Assembly (NCBI RefSeq): GCF_000092065.1
Contig: NC_009357.1
Span: 868,001 to 932,000 of the forward strand
Direction of reading: 5' to 3'
DNA: 64,000 nucleotides
DNA from: Ostreococcus lucimarinus CCE9901
Lineage: Eukaryota; Chlorophyta; Mamiellophyceae; Mamiellales; Bathycoccaceae
Position 1 is the stretch's first letter, and each line of letters opens with the position of its first letter. A program made the position numbers and the translations under genes. Shown in pieces: positions 48,101 through 55,317 of the stretch. Below the pieces are notes generated by a model, which was not told the DNA's origin, did not search any database, and saw only the letters and a program-made list of their open reading frames with translations.

Positions 48101-51100
48101 AAAGAATGAGTAAAATGTACATCCTCGACATCGAGTAATGAAGTAGAAAACTCGGCGTTGAGAATAGAGAGTAACATTCTAGGGAGCTCAAGTTCCACGT
48201 GCGAGGCATTGCCTCGAATCTCCATGGCACGCGTCGTGAGCGCAACCGCTTCCTTTTCGCCCGACTCTTCAAAGAGCTTGAACGACATGGGTTCAATGGA
48301 GCCGTGTAAAAATAGTGACAACGAGTCTGCGATATCGAACGTCGCTACACAACTCCACGCCCTGTCGAACTCACCACGGACGGAACGACTCTGAATAGGG
48401 CTCGCGACGTGCAGACGTTCACCAAAGAACTTCTTGACGTCTTTCGTAAGGCGGGCAAACTCTGATAGCGTTTCGAGTACATTTTGCGTAACTCTTACGT
48501 CGATGGCTCCCAATTCGATCGTACCCGCGATTCGTGCGCAGACGTGAGCTTTCAGTATAGAGTCCTTCGGCGAGCAACGCACAATTTCTGTTTGCGCCGA
48601 ATCAGCGTCCATGTGCACGCCAGATACCGTACCTACGCTTGATTTCATCCTCCAATCGTCGCTCGAACCCTTCGTGGCGATACTGATGTCCGTGACCGTG
48701 TAATGCATTCGGCCTGATGCGCTATTCAAATTCAGCGCGATCTTTTCTAAGTTGAATCGAAGCCCAGAATCCACGGCGAAGGGCGTCGAACTCGCAGTTG
48801 TCTGTACAGAGACGTCTGCAAAGGCTTGGACCACGTGAACCACCGCCGCGACGCTTACCGGATCGAAGTTGAGTTCGATCGGTTCCAAGTCTACCATCGT
48901 CACATCGGAATCGAATATTGTCGCATCGTTCACGACAGTAAGTTTCACTCCTTCAGCTATAGCAGCGGAGGCGTTTGCCGCGGTCATCCACGCGCCGTCG
49001 ACGTGTGCGAAACTACGAGTTTGCAAAACAAATTCAGACAACTCTTCCAGGGCGCGCCACGCTTCCTTTGCATCGTAAGCATAATCCATCATCGCTGAAG
49101 CTTCGTCTACCAATCGATCAAACGATCCATCATCGCGTGATCGCGAACCGTTTTCCTGGCAAAAGACAATCTTTTCCGCGCCAAACGCCAACGCAGCCGA
49201 CGTCTCCACATCGATCGATGGCGGTGCAGTTTGAGCGGGTACGACAAGTAAGGGTGAATCGATCTCAACGAGCACAGGTATCGCTTGTATCCCGTCGCCA
49301 AGGAGCTTGATCATCTTCAACCTGCACTCTGGCGAGCGATTGTTCAACCCCAAAGTCGCTCTTCGTAGTGCTTGCCAGTAAGGTCCATCTCTGATACTCG
49401 CGAAACCCGCGAGCACTTTGGCCGTTGACGGTCGAATAGCCATACCGTGTGGCGCCATCTTCACGTGCACGTTTACGAGCACGTCCAGCGTCGCGCACGC
49501 ACTCGGATTCAACTTGATCGTAACCGCTCGCTCGCCATCAGTTTCTCGAGACCAAATCATATCCTCAGCAACACCCGAGCTCGAGTCCTCAGCGTGCACG
49601 CGATCGACGTGTATCTGCGTCTCACTGACGACACCTTCGTCATCGGCGAAGAGAGCACCATGCGCCAGTGATATGTTATTCGCCGTGAACCGTAATCGAT
49701 TCTCCGCCGCGTCTCGAATCGTCATCGAGACGCCGGGAATCTCCACAGATACTTCTGGCTCAAAGTCACCGACTGATTCTGATGCCGACGCATATTTTGA
49801 TGACACGTTGACATAGTTGTAAGCTTTGGAGATGTAACTCGTGCTCTTGGCATAGAGATAGCTCGTGAGACTCGTTGACGTCTGTTTTGACTCTGGCATT
49901 CTTCTTATCTGCTCCGCGGTCTCCTCCGCATCATCGCCGCTGGTGTCGAATATATCCGCGGCGCTGTATGACGAGTGATACGAAGGAAACATGCTATCCA
50001 TCATATCATCTTCTGTCTCTTGAAGACTCGCCACCTTGCGCTCGACAAGCGATGTGATGAGCTCAACGTCATCCGCCGTGAGCCTCGTCTCAAACTTTTG
50101 TAAATGTTCAGGCATCGTGATTCTCTGCCCACGTTTGCGCTCGACGCACACCTCGACGTACGCCTCGAGCTGTGAGCGCCCATGTCTAAGTCTATCTAGC
50201 ATTCGAGCGCGATGGTGCTCTCCGCGCGGCACCGTCGCCCTGACGGCGTATCTCCACCAATCGACGGGATTCTTCGTCTTTGGTCTACGTTCGCCGTGCG
50301 CTCTTCTCTTCGTCCACATATCAATCTCATCGCGCACCAAAAGCAACATCTGCGCCTGCGAAGCGCTAATATTCGTTTCTAGAACGTCTCGAACGTCTAT
50401 CTTCGCGACGTATTTCGATGCCTTCGGGCGAAGGAATCTCGCGCGCCGCGCGCGTTTGCGCAAGTGCACGTCCATTCGCACGCGACCGTTCGGTCCCACG
50501 ACATCGTGCTGCCCCGACGTCTCACCATCATCCACGATGAGCGACAGTCCTGTTATTTCGACGCGCTTCATCGCGTCTCCGCTGAACGACGCGTCGCCCG
50601 CGTCGTCGTCGTGCTCGGAAGTCTTTGTTTTCTTTCGCTCTGGCTCGCCGTCGTTCGCGTCCTCGTCATCCTCCGCTGACCGAGCGCTCGACGTCTTCCC
50701 TACGCTCTTCATCGTAAACCGCTCGATGCTTCCTCGCAATCGCCCGACGTCACCCTCCCGCCCCGAACCCGTCGCCTTCGTCGCGTACGTCGCGCTCGCG
50801 CGTCGACACTCCACCGATAAACGCTCAAACGCCGCCGCGAACCACGCGTTGGACCACGCCGACCCTTTCACCATCTCTCGCGCGTGCGTCTCCATCGCGC
50901 TCGCGATGTGTTCCATCGCTTTCTCCCTCGCGTCCCGTCGTTCGCGCAGCGCATCCGAGTCGACCCCATCACCCGAGTCGTCTTCGTCTTCTTCGTCGTC
51001 GTTCGGCGCCTCCGCCTCGACGTCGACGCCTTCCACGCGCACCCGAAGCGTCTCCTCTCGCTTCCCGAACACCGCGTAGTGCACGTCGATCGTCTCGATG

Positions 51101-51288
51101 CGCACTCGCGTGAGTTTTATCCCCAGGTTCAGCTCGCGATTGAGCGCGTCGCAGTTCACGGACACGTTTCGCAGCGAAAGTTTTCGTCGCAGCAGGGCGA
51201 TGCGCAGGGTGTCGGAATTGACGCCGTCGAGGTAGCGATTGAGCGCGCGCGCGAGCAAAGGCGCGAGTATGGTGTGCGCGCCGATCAT
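42169..51288 (-). CDS. VPS13-like bridge lipid-transfer protein
   Basis: 3039 residues in one uninterrupted frame. The N terminus (LLARALNRYLDGVNSDTLRI, RRKLSLRNVSVNCDAL) is a chorein domain, the entry end of the hydrophobic groove. Long beta-rich repeats follow. Around residue 2175 an SHR-BD/VAB-like part contains FRIDPTGLPIEIRLPSDAG and WIRHGG. The C-terminal part has helical amphipathic sequence, PRRPLPTSYMDPIRPYHLIE (about 2860), and a PH-like end from MCVLTGGKLLVVHRSD (about 2915). VPS13 proteins move lipids between membranes at contact sites. Location and partners cannot be read from the sequence. It is the largest gene here and lies on the same strand as the SDR-like gene, 152 bp away. 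Confidence 0.9.
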   Translation of the reverse strand: MIGAHTILAPLLARALNRYLDGVNSDTLRIALLRRKLSLRNVSVNCDALNRELNLGIKLTRVRIETIDVHYAVFGKREETLRVRVEGVDVEAEAPNDDEEDEDDSGDGVDSDALRERRDAREKAMEHIASAMETHAREMVKGSAWSNAWFAAAFERLSVECRRASATYATKATGSGREGDVGRLRGSIERFTMKSVGKTSSARSAEDDEDANDGEPERKKTKTSEHDDDAGDASFSGDAMKRVEITGLSLIVDDGETSGQHDVVGPNGRVRMDVHLRKRARRARFLRPKASKYVAKIDVRDVLETNISASQAQMLLLVRDEIDMWTKRRAHGERRPKTKNPVDWWRYAVRATVPRGEHHRARMLDRLRHGRSQLEAYVEVCVERKRGQRITMPEHLQKFETRLTADDVELITSLVERKVASLQETEDDMMDSMFPSYHSSYSAADIFDTSGDDAEETAEQIRRMPESKQTSTSLTSYLYAKSTSYISKAYNYVNVSSKYASASESVGDFEPEVSVEIPGVSMTIRDAAENRLRFTANNISLAHGALFADDEGVVSETQIHVDRVHAEDSSSGVAEDMIWSRETDGERAVTIKLNPSACATLDVLVNVHVKMAPHGMAIRPSTAKVLAGFASIRDGPYWQALRRATLGLNNRSPECRLKMIKLLGDGIQAIPVLVEIDSPLLVVPAQTAPPSIDVETSAALAFGAEKIVFCQENGSRSRDDGSFDRLVDEASAMMDYAYDAKEAWRALEELSEFVLQTRSFAHVDGAWMTAANASAAIAEGVKLTVVNDATIFDSDVTMVDLEPIELNFDPVSVAAVVHVVQAFADVSVQTTASSTPFAVDSGLRFNLEKIALNLNSASGRMHYTVTDISIATKGSSDDWRMKSSVGTVSGVHMDADSAQTEIVRCSPKDSILKAHVCARIAGTIELGAIDVRVTQNVLETLSEFARLTKDVKKFFGERLHVASPIQSRSVRGEFDRAWSCVATFDIADSLSLFLHGSIEPMSFKLFEESGEKEAVALTTRAMEIRGNASHVELELPRMLLSILNAEFSTSLLDVEDVHFTHSFGSASNAAKVQVGSIGAEITPTDVRRLVVVSESIPKMPSLTKSSPIASPGITDAKVFSIPSVDVNVKRIRLSAREADEISLTFFDVTGRASPREDGHLAELRVDSIDLQVCTRKSIEHPTTLLHISSESGAAVKMDAMYAQGSVKSELLIGKGDVEFNAPYIIAGTSVLHGVRQAMPVLTASTTTSAPSISPLSLTLVSANFRTETWTVQLPWRSESERHAPLRIVRLKTRQSGTLNEFTAGSCVNATFTLDEFTLETGYCKDEDDLEGSSIMFTLAEVIGLSSRMTLPPTSPEHFARKVVPKMDVTVHEMRARANEVSLHLIQEVSALILAQPATLNAIEAYDQLPSSSSPHEFDLSINVESMSACLEHAQVHIVVPVLQVMMTDARVDVKSSSSGVDGSASMDVEMDYLHPVKAAWEPILEPMRVSTSIKLTPEFLFESVNINVAAGIEITMSHSVVEALLKTQIIAQAAQAPIADLEQSTTFGPCTYQMTNATGFNVAYALTLVRGGEITSAGAGKTIAGDTNVMHFERREENRACKTNRVIERGASYWASPINDDDEDDGASVRHRSESTQERVPHVSLEFEDIQVDIDEAISLDTIGEETSLLEYEAQMVDGSCARVIAEIGPCSNKVNRYELLLRSDVAILNGTNAPIVMCFQQSATLPATIFGPILPGESVWLPIPLRLAKNVQWRVVSPDEDFGEISVDEVDDSEASAGSPFLSPLHRSKTNATPRSPFGDAFWRRRHNWSTFVAFSDLVAKEDAIEASLCSVTKEHSIASSDPYTCAFTVTRDETLKRVQLALSAPLKFVNTLPLQMVVTCRARNAFGHDARIESHVVNPGESTLFTASHPTWSASVSAQIVGYAPCEELVVPEYTMALKNAKCQANGEIYHVDRDTKRIHDGGDKSSSQAVSLRFTFYIDEATQSRTLYCAAPLVVLNSTSCAIVLEDMLYGTEMEESVQSEIEVFESNPDAERQGTNSPLPNRLFIEDAENFETPPAPASPFARLAQNQALPSLRRMSSSTNVLSQTSPLLMRQSSLRLNADSVTLLTPSTPGRQTVSTDHGVDYGVDDEDSLDQRATVLGSSAHWRKSIKRRPRIRIRLKSSSAWSRPFRIDPTGLPIEIRLPSDAGSDVCEHVFVVTASMVSTDKLCKTAKIMIRPKFLIKSTLDEAVWIRHGGTESVDLLQPRSATPLRWFDMRSKVPKVIMFRPEKGVFEWSKPVHVPEHTASILKMRHLGGDSTLHTETITVSILENDDGTFDIRIARPTEIDGALGMHSIENHSNASIWYHQLGADDARATLAPKESEERLIEDSSLPRALVIGYGDLSLGEPISLDITRTLSYSVVTTDKRCLRVMVTREGPMCSVIIEDALSSRVADTPERPRLSTKTPQRPGAPVNVSFKCGWIGVSAIHGHEELLYGRVSGITVKVLADGSEFKSAVRVHSARVDHTSSKAKRPIVLAIPERHQSAREALELQVHGRVQKLNGLPVIRSLKVDLAPAFVDLHDELIESVPRAIAPCVRHAELLLPPAKPTIKANGARKRSLEGETVGALTSVYLQELIINDVELVLSFSRLPGLPVAVRALAGVDRANLRLRGFHMNQPSLMAADVSMMAARHFAREAVIVAGSLWAHNSLLGDPRRLWDEIIEAFDEMHQGSATTALPRVIMALTAAFAHSGETALSQARDVVDGWLEALEVAQASRRFSLRPRRLGTVEDLEKQATVTFVARIFDTVGRVVFDVIDGPLHGLELAGVRGLVEGSVIGLMSALTRVLAAALDGAELSARRLRLFTAAKTFEGEYMRPRRPLPTSYMDPIRPYHLIEAIGRETLAKLASSEKRERFVATASLMWPSHDMCVLTGGKLLVVHRSDVNAPYVRSSVRFVDISGVLRDGNRVSVYAARAERSTRVSLAQTQSVFARAYGFAFGWMHREQDQSFHDVDETFRGEDAATPTSIVVRCADEDAARWLSSALSPFVNANAKQN

Positions 51289-51440
51289 GTGCGTCGATCG
51301 TGCGCCGCGCGCGCGGCGCGTGCGGCGCGTGCCGCGCGTGGCGCGCGAGAGAATGACGAAAGCGAAAAGTTCGTTGGTCGAGCGCGCGACGCGACGGGAC
51401 GGGACGGGACGCGGCGATGGAATAACATGAATGAATTACA

Positions 51441-52508
51441 TCACGAAGGCACGGGCACCGCGCCTGGGACGCGCTCTGCGTCTTCGTCTCCGGGCGCCAA
51501 CGCCTCGTCGATCTCGCGATCGCTCACGGGCGGCGGCGATTTGCCCTTGGCGACGTCATATCCTTTGCGGCGCTCGCGCGGCGCGGGACCGGTGGATACG
51601 ATGGAGTACGCGGCGTTTAAGACGTCGTATCGCGACGTCGTGAGCGTGCGGTTGGCGAACACGGCCGCACTGAGTCGTTTGGTGAAATCACCGCCGGGCA
51701 TTTTATCGCCCTCGTCGATGTCGATGTCTTGCATGCGAACGTCGAACGCGTTGTCCACCAAAGTCAACGCGTAGTCGGCTTGCACGACTTTACTCGTCGG
51801 CCCGTTTCCTCGCAATTCTCCCGTGCGCACGATGGTGAACGTCCATCCATCCGCGACACCGCCCGGTTTCACCGTTTTCGCCGCGCGGCGGCGTATCATG
51901 TCCTCGCACGCGACGCAATCGTCCAACGGCGCGCCGCCTCGAAACGTCTTGCGATTCATATACTTGAACGGATCGACGTCTCGCCGTTCGACGCCGATTC
52001 TCGACATCAACACCACGCGCCGCAATCTCGGGAACCGACCGCCGTCGATCGCCTCACAAAACGTCTCCACGCACGCCTTGAGCTTCTTCGAGCTCTCCTC
52101 CGCGAATATCACGCACGTCGTTCGCTCGCGCGTCGCCGTCTCGCCTCCCAGCGTCTCCCCGAGCTCCGCCGTCTCCACCCCTTGTTCGTCGAGCATCTCC
52201 AGCGTCTTCGCGTGCGGGTACACCAGCGTCGTCGATCGCACGTCTCGCGGATTTCGCACGCCCTCGAACGCCTCGCGCGGCAGCGCCGCGACGACGCGCA
52301 CGTCGCTCGACTTTTCGTTTCGCTTCAGCTCGACCGCCGACGTTTGCGCCAGCCGTTCGAGCGCGCCGGTGACGACGACGACGTCGCGCGCGGCGTCGAG
52401 CGCGCGCGGCGAGACGCGCGCGCGTCGCGGCGTCGAGCGCGCGTCCCGCGCGCGTCGCGACGACGCGCGCGGCGTCGCGGTCGACGGCGCGCGGCGCACC
52501 GACGCCAT
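51441..52508 (-). CDS. NAD(P)-binding atypical SDR-like protein, plastid type
   Basis: 355 residues from ATG 52508. Transit-like start ASVRRAPSTATPRASSRRAR. The first beta strand and turn DVVVVTGALERLA resembles a dinucleotide-binding TGA motif. The remainder has the alternating strands and helices expected for a Rossmann-fold epimerase-like protein: VRVVAALPREAFEGVRN, TTCVIFAEESSKKLKACVET, LRRVVLMSRIGVER, and WTFTIVRTGELRGNGP. The catalytic YxxxK is not obvious, so it may be an atypical SDR or NmrA-like binding protein. Substrate unknown. The start codon is only 11 bp from that of the divergent methyltransferase. Confidence 0.7.
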   Translation of the reverse strand: MASVRRAPSTATPRASSRRARDARSTPRRARVSPRALDAARDVVVVTGALERLAQTSAVELKRNEKSSDVRVVAALPREAFEGVRNPRDVRSTTLVYPHAKTLEMLDEQGVETAELGETLGGETATRERTTCVIFAEESSKKLKACVETFCEAIDGGRFPRLRRVVLMSRIGVERRDVDPFKYMNRKTFRGGAPLDDCVACEDMIRRRAAKTVKPGGVADGWTFTIVRTGELRGNGPTSKVVQADYALTLVDNAFDVRMQDIDIDEGDKMPGGDFTKRLSAAVFANRTLTTSRYDVLNAAYSIVSTGPAPRERRKGYDVAKGKSPPPVSDREIDEALAPGDEDAERVPGAVPVPS

Positions 52509-52519
52509 CGCGCGACGCA

Positions 52520-53845
52520 ATGGCGACGCGCGTCGCCGGCGCACCGCGCCCGCGCGTCGTCGCGCGCGCGTCGCGACGCGCGACCGTCGCGCGTTCGAGC
52601 GACGGCGCGTTCGACTGCGCGCACTGGCCGCGGTGCGCGGGATGCGTCGACGTCGACGCGCCGCTGCGACCCGAGGCGGAGGCGCGCGCGCGCGCGTACT
52701 TTGCGTCGCTGGACGCGCGCGCGGGCGAGACGGGCGAGACGCGCGAGACGCACGAGACGTATCGCGGACGCGCGACGCGATGGCGCGTCAAGGCGAAGCT
52801 CGCGGCGCGCGCGCACGAGGGCGAGACGCGACTGGGGCTGTTCGCGCGAGGCTCGCACGCGCTGGAGCCCATCGACGACGCGAGCGGGTGCGCGGTGTCG
52901 GCGATCGCGGTCGAAAGAGCGATGGCGCTGGTGCGAGAGGTGTGCGCGTCGATGGATGTGAAAGGGTACGACGAAACGACGGGGAACGGGGAGCTGCGGT
53001 ACGCGCAAATCGTGGCGCAGACGAGAACGGCGGGACAGTGGGACGCGGCGAAGGACGAAGACGCGCGAGCGGCGATTTCGTTGGTGTGGAACGCGCGGAA
53101 GATGACGCCGCGCGCGATGGCGGTGTGCGAGGAAATCGCGCGAAGGGGTGGAGATTTCGTGCACGGGACGTGGGTGAACGCGCAAGACGCGCGAAATAAC
53201 GTGATTTTTAACAACGACGGGTGGCACCACGCGACGGGCGAGCGAGAAACGCACTCGTACACGCCCAACGGTGCCAAGGTGTTTTATCTGCCGGGAAGCT
53301 TCATGCAAGCCAACGCGGAGGCGTACGGAGAGTTGCTCAAGCGCATGCCGCGACACGTGCCGAAGAACGCGCGCGTCGTCGAGATGTACGCCGGCGTCGG
53401 CGCCATTGGTTTTTCGCTTCTGACGAACGACGCGCTCGGCGTGAAGAGCTTGCGATGCGTGGAATCGTCGAGCGCGGTCGCCGAAGCGTGGGAACGCACG
53501 CGTGGCGAGTTACCAGAAGATTTGCGAGGTCGAGCAAGTTTGCAAGTCGAAAAGGCGGAGCGCATCGCCGTCGAATCGACGAAGGATTGCGACGTTCTCA
53601 TCGTCGACCCGCCTCGAAAGGGACTCGACGCCAAGCTGCGCGCCGTGCTCACCGACGTCGATGGTCTGAGCGATGACTTGCAAACTTTGCTTTACGTGTC
53701 GTGCGGATTTGAATCATTCATGCGCGACTCGGACGAGTTATTGGCGAGCGGCGTGTGGCAAATCCGTCATCACGAGAGCTTCGTGTTCTTCCCAGGCACG
53801 AATCACATCGAAATCTTTGCCGTGTTTTCGCGCACGCCTTATTAG
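52520..53845 (+). CDS. TrmA/RlmD-type (uracil-5) RNA methyltransferase
   Basis: 441 residues from ATG 52520, with an Arg/Ala-rich plastid- or mitochondrion-like start. Early in the protein CAHWPRCAGC gives C-x5-C-x2-C, the pattern of the iron-sulfur ligands in RlmD-type enzymes, with a later Cys (SGCAVSAI) possibly the fourth. The SAM-binding motif VVEMYAGVGAIGFSL is about residue 290. DPPRKG and the catalytic Cys in YVSCG follow, then the base Glu region HIEIFAVF at the end. The reaction is transfer of a methyl group to C5 of uracil in tRNA or rRNA; the target is not known. The FeS cluster is inferred from spacing. It converges with the aminoalcoholphosphotransferase gene. Confidence 0.88.
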   Translation: MATRVAGAPRPRVVARASRRATVARSSDGAFDCAHWPRCAGCVDVDAPLRPEAEARARAYFASLDARAGETGETRETHETYRGRATRWRVKAKLAARAHEGETRLGLFARGSHALEPIDDASGCAVSAIAVERAMALVREVCASMDVKGYDETTGNGELRYAQIVAQTRTAGQWDAAKDEDARAAISLVWNARKMTPRAMAVCEEIARRGGDFVHGTWVNAQDARNNVIFNNDGWHHATGERETHSYTPNGAKVFYLPGSFMQANAEAYGELLKRMPRHVPKNARVVEMYAGVGAIGFSLLTNDALGVKSLRCVESSSAVAEAWERTRGELPEDLRGRASLQVEKAERIAVESTKDCDVLIVDPPRKGLDAKLRAVLTDVDGLSDDLQTLLYVSCGFESFMRDSDELLASGVWQIRHHESFVFFPGTNHIEIFAVFSRTPY

Positions 53846-53869
53846 AGTGTAGTCGATTAGAACGGTCCT

Positions 53870-53885
53870 TAGCTAGGCCTAGCTA
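53870..53885. repeat. 16-bp perfect palindrome in convergent gap
   Basis: TAGCTAGGCCTAGCTA is a perfect inverted repeat in the 60-bp gap between the convergent methyltransferase and aminoalcoholphosphotransferase genes. It resembles the palindromes in two other convergent gaps in position, not in sequence. A shared 3'-end role is speculative. Confidence 0.6.
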
Positions 53886-53905
53886 GTTGTAGCGATTAAG
53901 TAGTT

Positions 53906-55153
53906 TTACTCCTCCTTCCTTGGGGGAAGAATGAATATGTTTGAGTGCATCCCGAGACATCCCGTGACTTGCGCGCAAAGCGTCGCGCTTCGGTGAAGCA
54001 ACAAAAATAACGCGGCGCCGAGGAGGATGCCGCCGATGAACATGTTGCCCGCGGGCACAAATGTCGTCATGATCATGATGAACCCGCTCAACCAGTTGAA
54101 CAGCGGCCAATCGGGGTCTGAAACGCGCAGGCGCATGATGCTCATCTCGGCTTCGGCGAAGAGAAGCATGCTCGTGGCGTGCGCCAACGCCAAGTTTGGC
54201 GCAAAATACAAGCACACGCCGTGAAACAACTCGTTGACGATGCAAAACAACGCAATACGCGTCGGATTACGATGCTTTGGCCAGTGTGGTGGCACTTCTT
54301 TTGCCGTGACGGTGCGATAAAACGTCATCGCGCGAGATCGCACGCCGAACAACGCCCCGCCGTCGACGAGCAGGCGCACCACGCCTCGCTCGCCGATGAT
54401 GGGTAGAGTGATCGTAAACGCATTCATCGCGTCGCTCCCAACGAATCCGAAGACAATCATACTTATTTGCAACAGGATCTGCATCTCTTGCACGTCAAAA
54501 GCGGTGTTCACAGGTAACAATCCCGTGTACGTGCTCGAAACCGTGTCGACGGCGAAAAAAATCCGGCTCGACGTCATCATCATCACCGCGAACGCTCTCG
54601 CCGCGGGCGTCGCGATACCGACGGCCAATAAATCAACGAAAATAATCCCGTACACGCACGTGCAAATCGCATCGCATCCGTGATCGACGACTTCTCCCAA
54701 CGGCGACCCGCTCTTCGTTCGTCTCGCTTGCTTACCGTCGATGCCGTCCGCCGTCTGATACGCAAACATTAAAACAGCGCTCACCGCGTACATCCACGAC
54801 GGCGCGGTGTGCGCCAGCACTGGCGTGTGCGTCCAATACAACGCGTACGTCACCATCACCAACATTAATCCGCCGAACGTCAACGCGTTCGGCGCCACCC
54901 ACAGCGGACACCACCGTTCGACGACGTACGTCCACCATCGCTCCAAAAACAGCTTCTCAAACGACGTCGACGGCGGTGATGTATACTTGTACGAGTGCAC
55001 CTGCGCGCACGTGCGCTCGGACGCGCCCACGTGCGCGCGTTTCGCTTCGCGCTCATTTTTTTGGGCGTAGCACACCAAGTCCTCGTTCGACCCATCGTGT
55101 CCACCGCGCGTCAGCACATCGAGGCGCGCGCGTCGAACGGCGGCGATCGGCAT
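53906..55153 (-). CDS. Aminoalcoholphosphotransferase (ethanolamine/choline type)
   Basis: 415 residues from ATG 55153. The CDP-alcohol phosphotransferase signature DGIDGKQARRTKSGSPLGEV continues with VDHGCD, giving the DG-AR-G-D-D pattern of the active site. About eight membrane segments flank it, such as ALTFGGLMLVMVTYALYW, MYAVSAVLMFAYQTAD and FNWLSGFIMIMTTFVPAG. The N-terminal helix HSYKYTSPPSTSFEKLFLER matches the family start (KY...). The enzyme transfers phosphoethanolamine or phosphocholine from CDP to diacylglycerol, usually in the ER. Substrate choice is unresolved. The far C-terminal region differs from plant AAPT in my reading. Start chosen as the first ATG; its leader abuts the divergent repeat gene. 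Confidence 0.88.
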   Translation of the reverse strand: MPIAAVRRARLDVLTRGGHDGSNEDLVCYAQKNEREAKRAHVGASERTCAQVHSYKYTSPPSTSFEKLFLERWWTYVVERWCPLWVAPNALTFGGLMLVMVTYALYWTHTPVLAHTAPSWMYAVSAVLMFAYQTADGIDGKQARRTKSGSPLGEVVDHGCDAICTCVYGIIFVDLLAVGIATPAARAFAVMMMTSSRIFFAVDTVSSTYTGLLPVNTAFDVQEMQILLQISMIVFGFVGSDAMNAFTITLPIIGERGVVRLLVDGGALFGVRSRAMTFYRTVTAKEVPPHWPKHRNPTRIALFCIVNELFHGVCLYFAPNLALAHATSMLLFAEAEMSIMRLRVSDPDWPLFNWLSGFIMIMTTFVPAGNMFIGGILLGAALFLLLHRSATLCAQVTGCLGMHSNIFILPPRKEE

Positions 55154-55317
55154 CGCGGCGGCTTTCGATCTTCGCGTCCGCGTCGCTTCGGGTCCGCGCG
55201 CGCGACGTCGGCGTCGTCTTCTGCCGTCGCGTTCGGCGGGACTCTCGTCGTTCCAGTGTCAACGAGATCTCATCGCGCGCCCTTCGTCCTCTGCGCGCGA
55301 ATCCGGGACGCGGCGCG

